From positions 1,200,536-1,264,535 of the forward strand of contig BCLD01000003.1 in assembly GCA_001600875.1 (NCBI GenBank): a stretch of 64,000 nt of DNA. The letters are read 5' to 3'. Below are positions 22,862-35,158 of the stretch, one piece after another. Numbering within the stretch: position 1 is the first letter of the stretch; each line of letters begins with the position of its first letter. A program made the translations under genes and the position numbers. The stretch comes from Solicoccozyma terricola (taxonomy: Eukaryota > Basidiomycota > Tremellomycetes > Filobasidiales > Piskurozymaceae). A model generated the notes under the pieces. The model was not told where the DNA came from. It worked only from the letters and a program-made list of their open reading frames with translations, and searched no databases.

Positions 22862-25800
22862 ATGGAGGGAGACGCGTTCGAGTCCAATGGGTTACTGGGA
22901 TTCAGTGGAGACGAGGGGATGATGGGTATCGAGGTGCAAGAAACGACGGAACCACAGATGGACCGGGATGCACAGGAAACAGAAAATGCTACACAGAGTG
23001 TTGATCCAGAAACAGCACCTCGAAAATCTACAGAGTCGTTGCTTGCAGATGACCCTTTCACATCCAATGGTCTCCTCTTCAACCTTTCTCTGCCTCAACT
23101 CAAGCTATCCCCTTCTATCCAGGCTGATGACACCGTCGATCTCGACGTTGAATCCTCCTCCACCACCACCACCTTGCATCCTAAAACGCCGCCTCGAATT
23201 TCCACCCGCCGACTTCGAGAATCCATCCTGGAACCGTCTCTTCCAGAGTGGAAACCACCTATGGAAGGTAGAACTTCAACCGGGAAGGTCATCCAATTCC
23301 CACGTAGAAGAAGACCGATTTTGACCGGGGAGAATGTAAGTTTTTTTATTTACATATTCGGAGTCCTATGTTTAAGCTTGGGCATTAGGGTTTGGACATT
23401 GATGTTAAGAATTGTATCACAAACAGACTGCGAGACCGGCGATTGGATCGTTGAATCTATTGGATACTCCGATTCATAAGCTCTATCAGGAGATAGAAGA
23501 GGATAAGAATCTTCAAGCTGCACAATCGTCAGTAAAGAACATACGAAAAATGTTCCATCGAGACGGGAGAGAAAAAAAGCAACAAAAACTGATTTTATTC
23601 CCAAGAATTTCCTTTTGGTGTATACAACTTATGATAGACTACAAGAGCAATTCGATAAAGAATCAAAACCTCTGAAAACAATCAAAGAACAAAATGAGAG
23701 TCGTCAAATGTGGGTTGATAAATATCGACCGCAGAAATTCACAGATCTTCTCGGTGAAGAGGTGAGTTAAGAGTTTTATTTCCCTATCCTCATAACCTTT
23801 CGCGGTGTGTGGTGGTGGTGGTGGTGAAGGAAATGGGAAAACTGATATTATGTGGCCGTTGATGGGGCGTTGATGGGGTGGTCAGCGATGTCAACGAGAG
23901 GTATTAGGGTGGCTGAAAGAATGGGATAGGTGTGTGTTCAAGAAGATTGTACCGGGTAAAAAAAGACCAAGAGAAGGAGAGGAGAATATTTATGTGAGTT
24001 GAAGATTTTCAAATACATGTGGTTGGTTTTCAATTGGAGATGCTGAATCGAATGTTTATCCCATGGTAAGCGTGATGTACTGGGTCGACCGAGAGAGAAA
24101 GTAAGAGCGGGATGGATGACATTGGGAGGTGGACGTTGTGAGCTGACATTTTGATATTGTGTACAGATTTTGTTGATGAGCGGTCCACCTGGTCTTGGAA
24201 AGACGACACTTGCTCATGTCGTGGCGACACAAGCAGGATACAAGGTACTCGAAGTGAATGCAAGGTGAGAAGAGGTACTGTTGCGTTGGTGGACAACGGA
24301 CGTGTATGCTGATTTGAAGCCATTTTCTTTTTTTGGATAGTGACGAGAGATCAGGGAACACCGTAACGGGTCGTATCCAGAATGCTATCGATGCTGGTTC
24401 GGGATTGGCGTCGGGTGGGAAACCAACTTGTGTGGTCATTGATGAGATAGATGGTGTTGGGGGAGGGGGCGATCAGGTGAGATTCGCTCGTCCCGGTCTG
24501 ATAAAGGCATCGCATAGATAAACTAACATTTCCCCGTTGATCTTCCTAGAGCTTCGTGCGGAGTTTACTCAAGCTCATCCAGGACACACCAGCGAAGAAG
24601 AATGGAAAACAGCCCCCAAAGTTTTTAAAGAGACCGATCATATGTATCTGTAATGATTTGTGAGTTCAAGACTTTGTATGTTCTGGTGGGATGTCATCGC
24701 TGACCGGGATCCGGCGCTCTTTCTTCGCAGATACGCCACTTCCCTCCGCCAACTACGCCCTTTTGCTCGTATCATTCGATTTAAGAAGTCTCAGCCAGCA
24801 ATCATGGTGAAGCGCCTTCGAGACATTTGCGAGCGGGAGTCATTGTCTGCAGATGCTAGAAGTTTAACGACCTTGGTGGAGATCACAAATGCGGACGTAA
24901 GAAGTTGCTTGAATACGTTACAGGTAAGAAAGCGGCGGCAAGAAGCTACCCGTAAACCTGCTGAATCGATACATACCGGTGCAGTTTATCAAAGCCAAGT
25001 CTGGGGAAGTGAACGAGAAGATGATCCGCTCATCCGCCGTCGGTTTAAAGGACGCAGGTTCTAGCGTAAACGCAGTGTGGGCCAAGTTGCTGGTCCCGAT
25101 GTCTGCCAAGAAGAGGAGGCAAGCTCAAGGGGTCGCAGATGGCAAGTATGTGAATAGGTTGGCATTTGAGATTCAGGCATGTGGGGAGTATGATAAGGTC
25201 GTACAAGGTGAGCTACAGATTAGGGTGTGATGTCCACCAAGCAGTCCGCTGATATGTACATCCCTTGCAGGTTGCTTCGAACACTACCCTCAACTGAAAC
25301 CTCTGGACACCTCGCTTAACAACGTTAACCGGATCCACGACTGGATTCATTTCTACGACCGATTGTCACATCGGGTATCGAGCGAGCAAGAGTTCGAGCT
25401 CATGGGATATATGGCGTATGCAGTAGTGCCTTGGCATCATCACATGGCGGCGCCTGCCAATGCACAGATCCCCGTGGAATATCCAAAAGCAGACTATGAG
25501 GTGCGTGAGAGGCGGGTTTCGTACAGGTTGGCACAGTAATTTACGTGATCATAACCCCGCAGTGCTTCCTTACGGCCAACATCAACAAAGAAGTCGCCAC
25601 CGCCCTTGAACAAGCCATTCCGCTGCCGCTGCGAGGGTCATTCACCTCCTCTACAGTGCTCACCGAGCTTGCTCCAATGCTAATGCGCATAATATCGCCG
25701 AATCTAAAGCCGGTGAGTTGAAGTATGTCATCCTGCTAAATCCAGAAGTGCTAAGTAAGGATGTGTTTTCGCAGATCAATGCCAATCTCGTCAAGGCGGA

Positions 25801-26598
25801 CGAACGAGCTGTCCTCGCCCGACTCGTAGATCTGATGCTCAGTCTGAATCTTCGATTTGTACGGGAAAAGACCGAGGATGGGCAACCCATGTTGACATTG
25901 GAGCCGTGAGTTGTGTGCGTCCAAGATTCTTGTTTGAAAAACTTAAACCGCTGCGGTCTCCCCAGACCCATCGATGTGTTCATTCACTACGACGGCAAGC
26001 GAGCGACGGACATTGCGGCTTCGCGGTTCGCTGTGCGGCAATTGGTGGCTCAGGCTGTGAGTATGTCTGGTGGGGCCTCCAGGGTTTGGATCTAATGCCC
26101 GCTCGTCTTAGATGGAAGCTGAACTGGCGAAACGGCGAGGTCATGCAAGTGGAGCAGAAGATGGCAAAGCAGTCCATGGTTTCTTCAAACAAACCGCAGC
26201 AGCGTGAGCGAGATCATTCGAATGAAAGAACCCATAAGATGTTAACGGAAGGTCTTTCGGGTTACAGAAAGGGTTCCTCTGAGCATATTGACATCGCAGA
26301 TCGAGTGAGTCACCGAGGTAGTAGTAGTGGTCTGATCGGAACATGAGCTGACATCAGCTGAATCTCACAGCCACCCGTCGACTTCTTCGGTCGACTACTC
26401 ACGGCCAACCCGACGTTAAATACCCCCTCCGCCATAGCTGGTAGGTGCTATCTTCTTCCTAGTGGAGAAGTGTTGCATGTATTGACCACCTTCATTTCTC
26501 TAGGTCCTCCGCTCAAGAAATTCCGTGTGATGTACAAGTTTAATGAAGGGAGTTCGAGCGCCGTGAGGAGACCGATCAAGATGTCGGCTTTGATGTGA
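22862..26598 (+). CDS. CTF18: Chromosome transmission fidelity protein 18, alternative clamp loader subunit
   Basis: AAA+ large subunit of the Ctf18-RFC clamp loader, which acts on PCNA and supports sister-chromatid cohesion and checkpoint signalling. About 18 exons. AAA+ landmarks: the RFC box [14 protein letters not shown] (exon ending 23761), Walker [10 protein letters not shown] (exon 24167-24264), VVIDEIDGV as Walker B (24341-24476), FVRSLLKLI and PIICICND. Later blocks include [13 protein letters not shown] and [18 protein letters not shown], typical of Ctf18 rather than Rfc1. A 30-nt exon (24071-24100, [10 protein letters not shown]) precedes Walker A. The C-terminus ends in RPIKMSALM with the stop at 26596-26598. 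One problem remains: the frame that begins exon 2 at 23427 ([15 protein letters not shown]) and the frame that carries the RFC box differ, so an unrecognised intron or a base error lies between about 23500 and 23650. The start at 22862 follows the C38 tract. Confidence 0.9.
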
Positions 26599-26893
26599 GG
26601 GTTGAACCGATGACAAGGTCGGGGGACTTTTGATGTGAGGCGTACATGACTCACGTAGGCACCAGAGGGCATGTTCACGCGGTTTGTATTTGCAGCCATG
26701 TCTTGAAACGGCGTTTTGATGGCTTGTAACGATCATCATGTAATGTCGCAGCCTCAAATCATCGTAGAATCGTCATGTTCATAGCATGTTCGTCAAAAAC
26801 AACAAAAAGAATTCGCGACATTGTGACATAAAACTTAGTCCCTCTATACCCGACGCCTTCTACCTGAGACACTTGGGTAAACCGTCCATCACA

Positions 26894-27870
26894 TCAATCT
26901 CTAGCTTCCCATGACACCCCACAACCACAAGCACCACCTTCTTTGGCCTGTAACGACATCGAGAATCGACATCGAGAATCAACATCAGATCACACTGCGC
27001 ACGATCGACAAACAAGAAATGGACAACTTTGGGAACGAATGAACGTACCTGTGGATTGTTTTCTATTCGGAATGATGATCCTATTAATTCAGTAGCGAAA
27101 TGAATTGTCGATCCTATAAATGACCCCCAAGTTTTTGATCGGTGCGTAAGAATATCAGTAAGAGGTTTGGCTGAAGGAATGTTTGGATGCACATACCTTT
27201 TAGTAGATTCAATGAAACTAGATCGACGACGATGGGAAGACATCCTTGGCCGCCTGGTGTGAAGACACTGATTTACGCAGCGAGTGGTTATTTTCAGTTT
27301 CTTCTTTTGATCTCTGTAGTATCAGCGGCGTCATACTCACTAATCATCTACTCCTCGCTCTTCAGTCAATTCGATCTTATATTGGTATCCATGACAACCT
27401 CCTGATTCTACGGCAAGTCGAAGGGCAAGCAATGAAGGATGAGCTTCTCTTGATGCTATTGTCGATAATTGCTATATGAGAGAGTGAGTGAGCCATCTAT
27501 CAGTGTCATGATGCAGAAGAGAAACGATATGCGTGAGAGGCGGACAGACAAGACAGACCTTTACAGCATCGGCAGTCACGACCAACTCCGCCTTCGCCTC
27601 GGGAACCAGCTTCACTTCTTCGTCTTTCCAAAATTCGTCTTGGCGTAGTGCAGCGATATCGGGTGGAGTACCTAGTATGGGACCGGATGATGGCTGGGAT
27701 GAAGAGAGGGTTTGGGCGAAGCGACGGTGAAGATGGAGGGATGTGGCGAGGGGTTTGTGAGAGATGGTGAGGGTGCGAGGGAAGGTGTGTATGGTGCGGG
27801 TGCGTGAGAGACAGATGGGACATGGAGTGAGACGAGTGATGCTGCGTGCGAGTGGGCGTAGTGAGTGCAT
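26894..27870 (-). CDS. ISA2: Mitochondrial iron-sulfur assembly protein Isa2 (A-type carrier)
   Basis: A-type carrier that, with Isa1 and Iba57, matures mitochondrial 4Fe-4S proteins. Five inferred exons (27870-27559, 27471-27341, 27267-27197, 27113-27049, 26947-26894) give 210 residues. The N-terminus from the Met at 27870 (MHSLRPLARSITRL) is Arg/Ser-rich without acidic residues, as expected for a mitochondrial presequence; an upstream in-frame Met at 27984 would add an acidic extension and is less likely. The fold is clear: LVVTADAVKQLSTIA, LRLAVESGGCHGYQY with the first ligand cysteine, IVVDLVSLNLLKGSTI, SSFRIENNPQ and the last exon GGACGCGVSW with the C-x-C pair. It is head to head with the complex I 51-kDa gene, which itself needs a 4Fe-4S cluster. 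Confidence 0.93.
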
Positions 27871-28082
27871 AGTGGTGGTGGTGACTGTGACTGTGACTGT
27901 GACACTGATCGTTGTGTGGTCGTCGATGGCATGGTTGGCTGATGCATGATCGGACGGCGACGGCGACCAGGGGGAGTTGACCATCGTGAGAATTTATTTG
28001 GGCGTGGTCTGTTGGCCGTCTCGATCTCAACAGCGAATCACATCCATCCCATCTACATCGTCCGACATCACACACTCAAACC
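27871..28082. promoter_or_regulatory. Bidirectional promoter ISA2 / complex I 51-kDa subunit
   Basis: Only 212 bp separate the two start codons. The segment must carry both promoters and both 5' leaders. It contains CACTGTGACTGTGACTGTGA-like repeats at its ISA2 end. I assign no specific factor site. Confidence 0.6.
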
Positions 28083-30771
28083 ATGTTGCGATCGACCACC
28101 ACCAGGTTGCTCAGTGCGTCACAGTCGTCGTCCATCACCGTATGTGCACTCCGCTAATGCTCGATCGCTTTTTCTTCCGTCGGACAGGCAGACCCACCAT
28201 CGCGTCTTCGTCCGCGAGAGGCTTGGCTACCGTCGCTGATCCTCCAGTCAGGAGATATGGAGGTTTGAAGGACCAGGATAGGATTTTCACCAACGTATAT
28301 TGCAAACATGATCATGGGATCAAAGGCGCAAAGGTCAGTCTGAGCGAGCTGGAAGATTGGTCGATCTCATTTGAGGCGCAGAGCGGAGAAAGTCGGCGAG
28401 CTTGTGCATGAATATTGCTACTGCATAGCGCAGATTGAGGTTACCTTGTCATGCGATGCAGAGCGGATGACGGTTGCCTTTTTCCGAGATTCGAGCTTCA
28501 AAAGACCCGCTATCATTTATCTGACATTTCCGATCGGTTTCTTTCTGCCCCTTCCTCACAGTCCCGCGGTGACTGGCACCGAACCAAAGATATCCTCCTC
28601 AAAGGTGATTCTTGGATCATTCAACAAATCAAAGATTCTGGTCTTCGTGGTCGAGGAGGTGCCGGTTTCCCATCTGGTCTCAAATGGTCATTCATGAACA
28701 AACCAGGATGGGAAAAGGACAAGAGGCCGAGGTATCTGGTCGTCAACGCCGATGAGGGAGAGCCAGGAACTTGCAAGGACAGAGAAATCATGAGAGGAGA
28801 TCCGCATAAGCTCGTTGAAGGGTGTTTGGTAGCTGGACGAGGAATGAATGCGACTGCTGGTGAGTCGTCGAACCTACCTACACAAAACAATCATCTTTTA
28901 ACCACCGCACTTCCTTCAAAGCCTACATCTACATCCGTGGTGAATTTTACCAAGAAGCTTCCCATCTCCAACAAGCCATCAACGAAGCCTACGCTGAAGG
29001 TCTCATCGGACCGAATGCATGTGGATCTGGATATGCATTCGACGTGTACCTACACCGTGGTGCAGGTGCCTACATCTGTGGAGAGGAAACCGCACTCATC
29101 GAATCTATCGAGGGCAAACAGGGAAAACCCAGACTAAAGCCACCTTTCCCAGCTGATGTCGGATTGTTCGGTTGTCCGACCACCGTGGCGAATGTGGAGA
29201 CTGTTGCTGTCGCGCCGACGATTGCAAGGAGAGGTGGAGCTTGGTTTGCTGGTTTCGGAAGAGAGAGGAATGCCGGTACCAAGCTTTATTGCGTCAGTGG
29301 ACACGTTAATAACCCGTGTGTAGTCGAGGAAGAGATGGGTATCGATATGATGGAGCTTTTAGACAAGCATTGTGGTGGTGTAAAGGGGAACTTGCTGGGT
29401 GTTGTCCCTGGAGGGTGGTGAGTAGGCGACCGCTTTTTTTGGACTTGGTTTAAGCATCGGTCACTGATGGGTGTCGTCTTTTGTCAAAATTCAGCTCAGT
29501 ACCGATCGTCCCAGCCAAGGATTGTCCAGGTGCTCTTATGGATGTAAGTTGAACCACAGCGCAAGTAATATGTTGCAAACCTGACATTGTTTATTTGCCG
29601 CCACGTTCAGTATGATGGACTGAAAGATGGTAAGTTGTGGTTCAATACCGTCAACCGGCCGTCATTGACTCCCAAGCCGTGTCTTCTTTAGTTGGATCAT
29701 CGCTAGGTACTGGGGCCGTGATCGTTTGGAACGATACTGCAGATATTATTCGAGGTATTGCGAGGTTTTCAACTGTGAGTGGCACCCTTTTCAGGTTGAT
29801 AGGACTGGGGCATGGCAAGCGGTGTCGCTTTCTGTGAACTGTAGAGCTGACAAAATGAATCTGCCTCCCGTTTCCTATTCGATCGGTCTCACCCATCTTG
29901 GACGTTACTCAATCATCTAGTTCTACGCTCATGAGTACGTAGTCATTCCTACATCCTGCTTCCAATGGGTGCAGCGCTAATCGCTTTCGCCTTTGTTTTC
30001 ACGACAGGTCTTGTAAGCATTCACTATGGTTCTGGCTTGAGTTGGACATCGACACCTGACTGACTTTCGTGGCTTTCACGATTTTCTCGCTTCAGGCGGA
30101 CAATGTGAGTTTCGTTATCGCTAACTCAGTCTATGGCATCATGCTGACCGAATGTCATGTACTCTTTCAGGCACTCCTTGTAGGGAAGGTGAGTCATGGT
30201 CCTGGACTCGATGCTTCTTTCTGGATTCTGACCCTTCCGTCTCCATACAGGCACCACTTGGTTGAAGAACATGATGAACCGAATGGTCGAGGGTCGAGCA
30301 GCCCCACGAGAGATAGACGCAATGTACGAAATCACAAAGCAAATTGAAGGGTAAGTACCGATTGGATATCGGTCAGGTTTGTGTATAGCGGCTTATCTGG
30401 ATACTACACCCACTCCTTTCAGGCACACCATCTGCGCTCTGGGAGATGCCGCAGCATGGCCGGTCCAAGGTGAGCTTGTCATTCCTGTAGTGTTCGATGG
30501 CCGGTCGCTCATCGTCCTTCCATCCGTCGCTATCAGGTTTGCTTAAGCACTTCAGTGAGTCTGCAATCGACCCTGTCCTCGTGAGAGCTACACACACTGA
30601 CCGTCACTTTCCCCAGGGCCCGAGGTGGAAGCACGTCTCGCCGAATACCAAGCGAAACATGGTCACGTTGCTTTCGGTGGTCACCTGGACTCGTCCTTTG
30701 ACCGACGATTTGCAGTGCCTGATAACCTCGGCGTTCTTCCACCGCCTCAGGTTGCTGCGCCCTCTTCATAG
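28083..30771 (+). CDS. NADH:ubiquinone oxidoreductase 51-kDa (flavoprotein 1) subunit
   Basis: Complex I subunit (NUO51/NDUFV1) that binds NADH, FMN and cluster N3 in the mitochondrial matrix arm. Fifteen inferred exons (28083-28113, 28188-28333, 28562-28859, 28922-29417, 29495-29543, 29611-29629, 29692-29774, 29921-29934, 30008-30012, 30096-30104, 30171-30188, 30251-30350, 30423-30469, 30537-30554, 30617-30771) give 495 residues in one frame. Landmarks: [20 protein letters not shown] after a short presequence, the FMN/NADH glycine loop [56 protein letters not shown] and the cluster motif SCGQCTPCREG, which is assembled from four tiny exons. The tail [19 protein letters not shown] is also intact. 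Exon 1 uses donor GTGCGT at 28114; the stronger-looking GTATGT at 28140 breaks the frame. Confidence 0.95.
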
Positions 30772-31148
30772 AGAGGTTTTGTATTTATATGAACATGAGT
30801 TTTGCTCGTATATTGTGGCTATTGTGGAGCCTTCTCAAAATGACCAATAGGTCTTTCGACACACTTTTCGCTGTCCTTTGCATGGGCGGCCCATCGAGTG
30901 CGCTAAACGTTCCTTTTGCTGGGTGAATTGGGATTCCTTCAAAAAGGAATTCCTCAGCCATCCGAAACGCCGTCTCACAGCTCGGGCTCGCCCAGAAGAG
31001 AACCAACCGGAACAGCAAAATGCTTCGAACGAGTTTGTGTCATAAAGCGTAACATAATAATTTCACAACTCGTCTACAGTCATTAGATGTTCGTCGCGGG
31101 CGTAAAGTTTGGATACATCGTGAATCAGAACATCCCCCATATATCTCG
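30772..31148. other. Convergent intergenic region
   Basis: About 377 bp between the complex I stop and the stop of the minus-strand gene at 31149. It should hold two terminators. No gene, repeat or RNA seen. Confidence 0.5.
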
Positions 31149-32240
31149 TCACTCGAGCAATCCAACAAGAGCCTCGGCATACTTGTCACTGTTGAACTCA
31201 TTCTTCAAGCGAGAGGGATTGATTAGCTACGAACTATCAGTCACCTACCTGAACACCCACCTCGATCACATCCGCAATTTCAAACCTCCTCCTCTTGATC
31301 TTCTTGTCGACCTTGTGGCTTTCAACGCCGAGTGTACGGTGTTCGAGCACTGCGATGATATGATCAGCGTCATGTTCAGTGGCCGTCATGTATCCACTTA
31401 CACGACTTGACGGTGGATGAAACTTCCTCTTGAGCAGTTGTCGACGTAAGGAGGAATGCTCGTATCTTCTGTTCGGTCATTTCCTTGGTCCTTGCCTACC
31501 GCTCTTATGTTAGCTTTGGATGATGTTGAGTCGAGTTCGATTGACGTACCTCCAACTTGTTCAACATCGCCGCGATCCCTATATCCTCATTATCTTTGCT
31601 CAACGCCGAGTCCAACTTCCTCATGAGATCGTTGGAGCGTTTGTCGCTAAAGAAGGAGAGACTCGCAGTGTCAGATGAGTGAAGATCTTCATTGATTGAT
31701 TCAACTCACACCGCCGCATTTGAACTTTCGAATCCAATTATCGTCTTCTCGTATCCACGGAACATTGTATCGAGGTCCTTCTGGAATCCTTTCTGAAGCT
31801 CTGTGTCGATCGTAGCTGGTGAGAGGTCAGGATGCGATTAGCTCAGCATGATTAGATTCATTCGATACCAAGCGAGCTCACCCCTTCTAATATCTAGTAT
31901 CTCCATCACACTGGGATACGACATCATCTCAGCCACCCTTCCACGCCAAGTATTGCCGTTGCACTCACCTTGCCATCTTCTTCACCTCGGTTGTGATCGT
32001 CTCCAAAACCTCCTCTTCCTCCTCCGGCATCTGTTCAACATCAACTCTTACTCCGATCTTCTTCCTCTTCGCTGGCGCCGCACCATCGTCAGAGGAATCG
32101 TTGTAATCGATGAGATTGTCGTTCTTACGGGAAACGCGGTGGCGTGGAGATGGTTGCGCTGAGTGGGAATGATCATCAGACGTCTCCGAGTCGTATGCCG
32201 GCACAGCGACAGGACGTACGAGCCGCTTGCTTCCCTGCAT
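31149..32240 (-). CDS. Hypothetical nuclear coiled-coil protein
   Basis: I do not recognise the family. Seven inferred exons (32240-31969, 31937-31882, 31815-31710, 31646-31550, 31495-31402, 31349-31249, 31202-31149) join in phase to 259 residues. The N-terminal 90 residues are polar and probably disordered, with DNLIDYNDSSDDG, a basic cluster PAKRKKIGVRV that could be a nuclear localisation signal, and an acidic run PEEEEEVLE. The rest is predicted helical, with heptad-like spacing in DTELQKGFQKDLDTMF, NDLMRKLDSAL and RTKEMTEQKIRAFLL, ending in KYAEALVGLLE. The overall plan resembles small kinetochore or meiotic coiled-coil subunits, but no diagnostic motif was found, so no function is proposed. 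The Met at 32240 is chosen because the ATG at 32269 opens a frame that stops after 35 codons. Confidence 0.75.
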
Positions 32241-32546
32241 TGCGCTTGTTTCGACTGGTCTTCGCCATTGTCCTATCCCGAGGCGACGGTGAATGGGGTG
32301 GATGATGATGTTATAGCAGAGGGATGAAGTGCATCATCGATCGTCGCGACGCGTTGTTTCATTCGCGATGATGACCTTTTTACTTTGTTATACTTGGTTC
32401 AAACCAGTCTCTAAATAAATAATGCCTTCCGCTCCTAATACAGCATGTCATTCAAACCCTGCGCTAGTTGATTCTCCTGACATGCGATTTGTCCTAGTCC
32501 GATGTACATCCATATCCCCATGCGTAACTCTTCAGTAGCCTTTTGC

Positions 32547-34893
32547 CTATAGCGGCATCTCAGCAGCTTGAGGAGCTGTAAGACATGATTGATGGATGAG
32601 ATTGAGAGCTTTGATGCTATCAGCTTGGGCGATGACTGTAAGGAACATTTAAAAGGTGAGGAAATGATGGCATAAAGACAATGTTTAGCATGACACGCAC
32701 CGACGGAGATATTGGTCTCTCGAGAGCCTTGCGAGATGAGCCTAGAGAAGAGTATGATATCAGCATTTATTCCCCTTCTTCCATCACATATATCATAGAG
32801 CACATACCTGATGTTCACCGAGCCATCCGACAACGTCCCAAACATCTTCCCGGCGATGCCAATGCAATTACGCATCTCAGTACCGACCAACGACAAGATA
32901 ACGAGATCATGTTCGACCGTCACATAAGCCATCTTTTCCAGCTCTCGGACGACCCTGTCGAGTCTACGTCGAGAAGCAAAGGATTGCATGGCCATGCTAA
33001 CGGAGACCTGAAGGGTTGAGTCGAAAGAATATAAACGACCTCCTCCGAAATGGAAACCAAAAAAGAAATTGGTCATTCACCTGACTCGTGCTGATCAAAT
33101 CAACAACCACACCCGCCCGATCCAAGATCCCAAAAATGCTCGCAAGGAACCCATGACTGACACTCTTCCTATTCGACTGGATGTTCAGAACAATGCAATC
33201 CGTCTTGATGGTGCATGCTGTTGGCAACTTGACTCCAGGTTGTTTTTTCAGACTCCATTCGATCGGAATATCCTCTTGTTCATCCTTTGGGTATATCACC
33301 GTTCCACTATCTTTTGGGTTCTCGACATTCTTGATACGGATAGGGATCTTGGCTCTAATGACTTGTTCCATGGTAAACGGGTGAATAACCTCACTTCCGT
33401 AATATGTAAGTTCGGCTGCCTCATCCGGAGTGATGAAAGGAACTAATCTCGCAGTTGGCACCTTCCTCGGATCCGCTGTGAAAATCCCATCGACCTCTTT
33501 CCAGACCTGCAATTCGCAAGCCTGGAGCCCAACCGCACAGAGCGCCGCACACAAGTCGGTATAACCTCTCCCGATCTGAGCGAGTAGTGATCCAGGAACA
33601 ACTCCAAAGTACCCAGTGATGATGGGAACCCGACAACCGCAGTCGAGGATTCTCTCACGGAGGCGTCGGGCGAGTCGATCGTAGAATGATTGGTCGAGAA
33701 GGGAGACGCCTTGGTCGCCTAGGTGGGAGGCAGCGGCAGCGGCGGCGGGGTCGGATTCGGCGACGGTTGCGTCGACGATGGAATCGAGGCAGACTAGTTC
33801 GGAATCAATGCCCTATGGAAGCGGGTTATATACGGTCAGCTGAACGTTGTAAGAAGGGTCAGAAGACGTCGTGTATGACCCACCCTGTCCCTCAAAGAAG
33901 CGGCAACGATCTTGCAAGCCAGCTTCTCTCCGATCCCAACAATCGAGTCCTGACTCTTTGGTGAGATTTCGTCGATGATCTGTTTGATTGGGCCCTGGAT
34001 CAGCTGGGGGTTCTCAAAGCCGATATCTGCTAATAACGGAACCCACCTGGGCAGCAGATAAGAAGCTTCTCAGGTTCTCGCAATCCCTTTCAATCTCCGC
34101 TTCGAGTTCCAGTAGTAATACTTGATCATATACGACCGAATTCCTTGCAGCGGCCAAATGATCTCGTTTCAGGATATCGACCGTTGCATGAAAGTCAGGT
34201 TCTGGTTTTAATGAACCCGGTGGGGGGAGTATTCCGGAACTAGATGGTGACGATGACGGCGATGATGGAGTGAAATACGATGATGATGTGAATGGAGATG
34301 GAGAATCCGAGCGAGTGGCTGGTCCACCAGCCAGTCGTAGATCCTTCAACGATGTGACACTCGATGACAGCCTGTCTGTCGAGCTCCCTCGATCTGCGCT
34401 GGCAAGTTTCTCAAGTCCTCCATTTGGTGAGAAAATCCCACTTCCCACTCGCTTAGGATAAAGTGGAGTGGCCATACCGGACGCTCCGACGGATCTTCCA
34501 GTACCGTCGGGATTCCGAGGGTGCAACGCTTCCTTGCTGGCTTGCAGGAGGAGATTCGTCGTGCCGAGAGCTTTGGTAGACGACGACCGAGCTGAGCAGA
34601 CTACAGCGACACGGTTGGATGATAGGTACGATCTTGCGGGAGGGAAACGAGATGGTTGTCAGCAATGTAAGTCGCAACGTACACGCCAGGTCCTCGGCTC
34701 ACTCTACGATTTCTCCGATCTGTGCGAGCGACTTGCCGACTGATGTCCCTCCGTATTTCTGGACCACCCATGGTATGTCTTCGTCCCAAGAGTTCGCCAG
34801 CAGCTGCTGACGACCCGGAGACGGCGGTGTTGGTGTGGACGAGCGTGATCCTTGGTTCTCCATAGTGTTCGCTGAGTGAGATGGTGTTGACAT
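32547..34893 (-). CDS. HOM3: Aspartokinase
   Basis: ATP-dependent phosphorylation of aspartate, the first step to threonine, methionine and homoserine; cytosolic and normally feedback-inhibited by threonine through its ACT domains. Seven inferred exons (to 34703, 34632-34047, 33979-33884, 33812-33081, 33007-32808, 32741-32701, 32635-32547) give 644 residues from the Met at 34893. Landmarks: WVVQKYGGTSVGKS, RVAVVCSARSSSTKALGTTN, IITGYFGVVPGSLLAQIGRG YTD, and ELTYYGSEVIHPFTMEQVIR. Two ACT-like regions follow: DCIVLNIQSNRKSVSHGFLA and a second that starts at VILSLVGTEM and includes ISQGSRETNISVVIAQ. Between the catalytic blocks lies a Ser/Pro-rich insert (about residues 130-200) not present in bacterial enzymes. 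Start is uncertain: in-frame Met codons lie at 34965, 34932, 34908, 34893 and 34863. The gap to the catalase stop is short (about 265 bp). Confidence 0.93.
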
Positions 34894-35158
34894 CGATGCA
34901 TCCAACATTCCAATCTCTGCTCGAGTCAACATTTTGGCCCGAGTCAACGAGTTAACGTAAGGCACGTGATTTCGGGTGAGAGGCGAAAACTCGGTTCCTG
35001 GGCGTCCCCAGGCCTTCTATGTAGATGGGATAGCTGTTCTCCACGCACCACAGTCTCCAGACACAAAAAGAGTCATATCATAACAGTGGTTGAGACTCGC
35101 TTCGAATACATTTTCCAATATTACACTGCTTGTGCCTCAATCCAACGATTTGATTTTC

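Noticed and set aside
27870..27984. An upstream start for ISA2 at 27984
   Set aside because: It adds a segment with Asp residues and Thr/Val repeats, unlike a mitochondrial presequence, and would leave only 98 bp to the divergent start codon. The Met at 27870 gives a typical Arg/Ser-rich leader.
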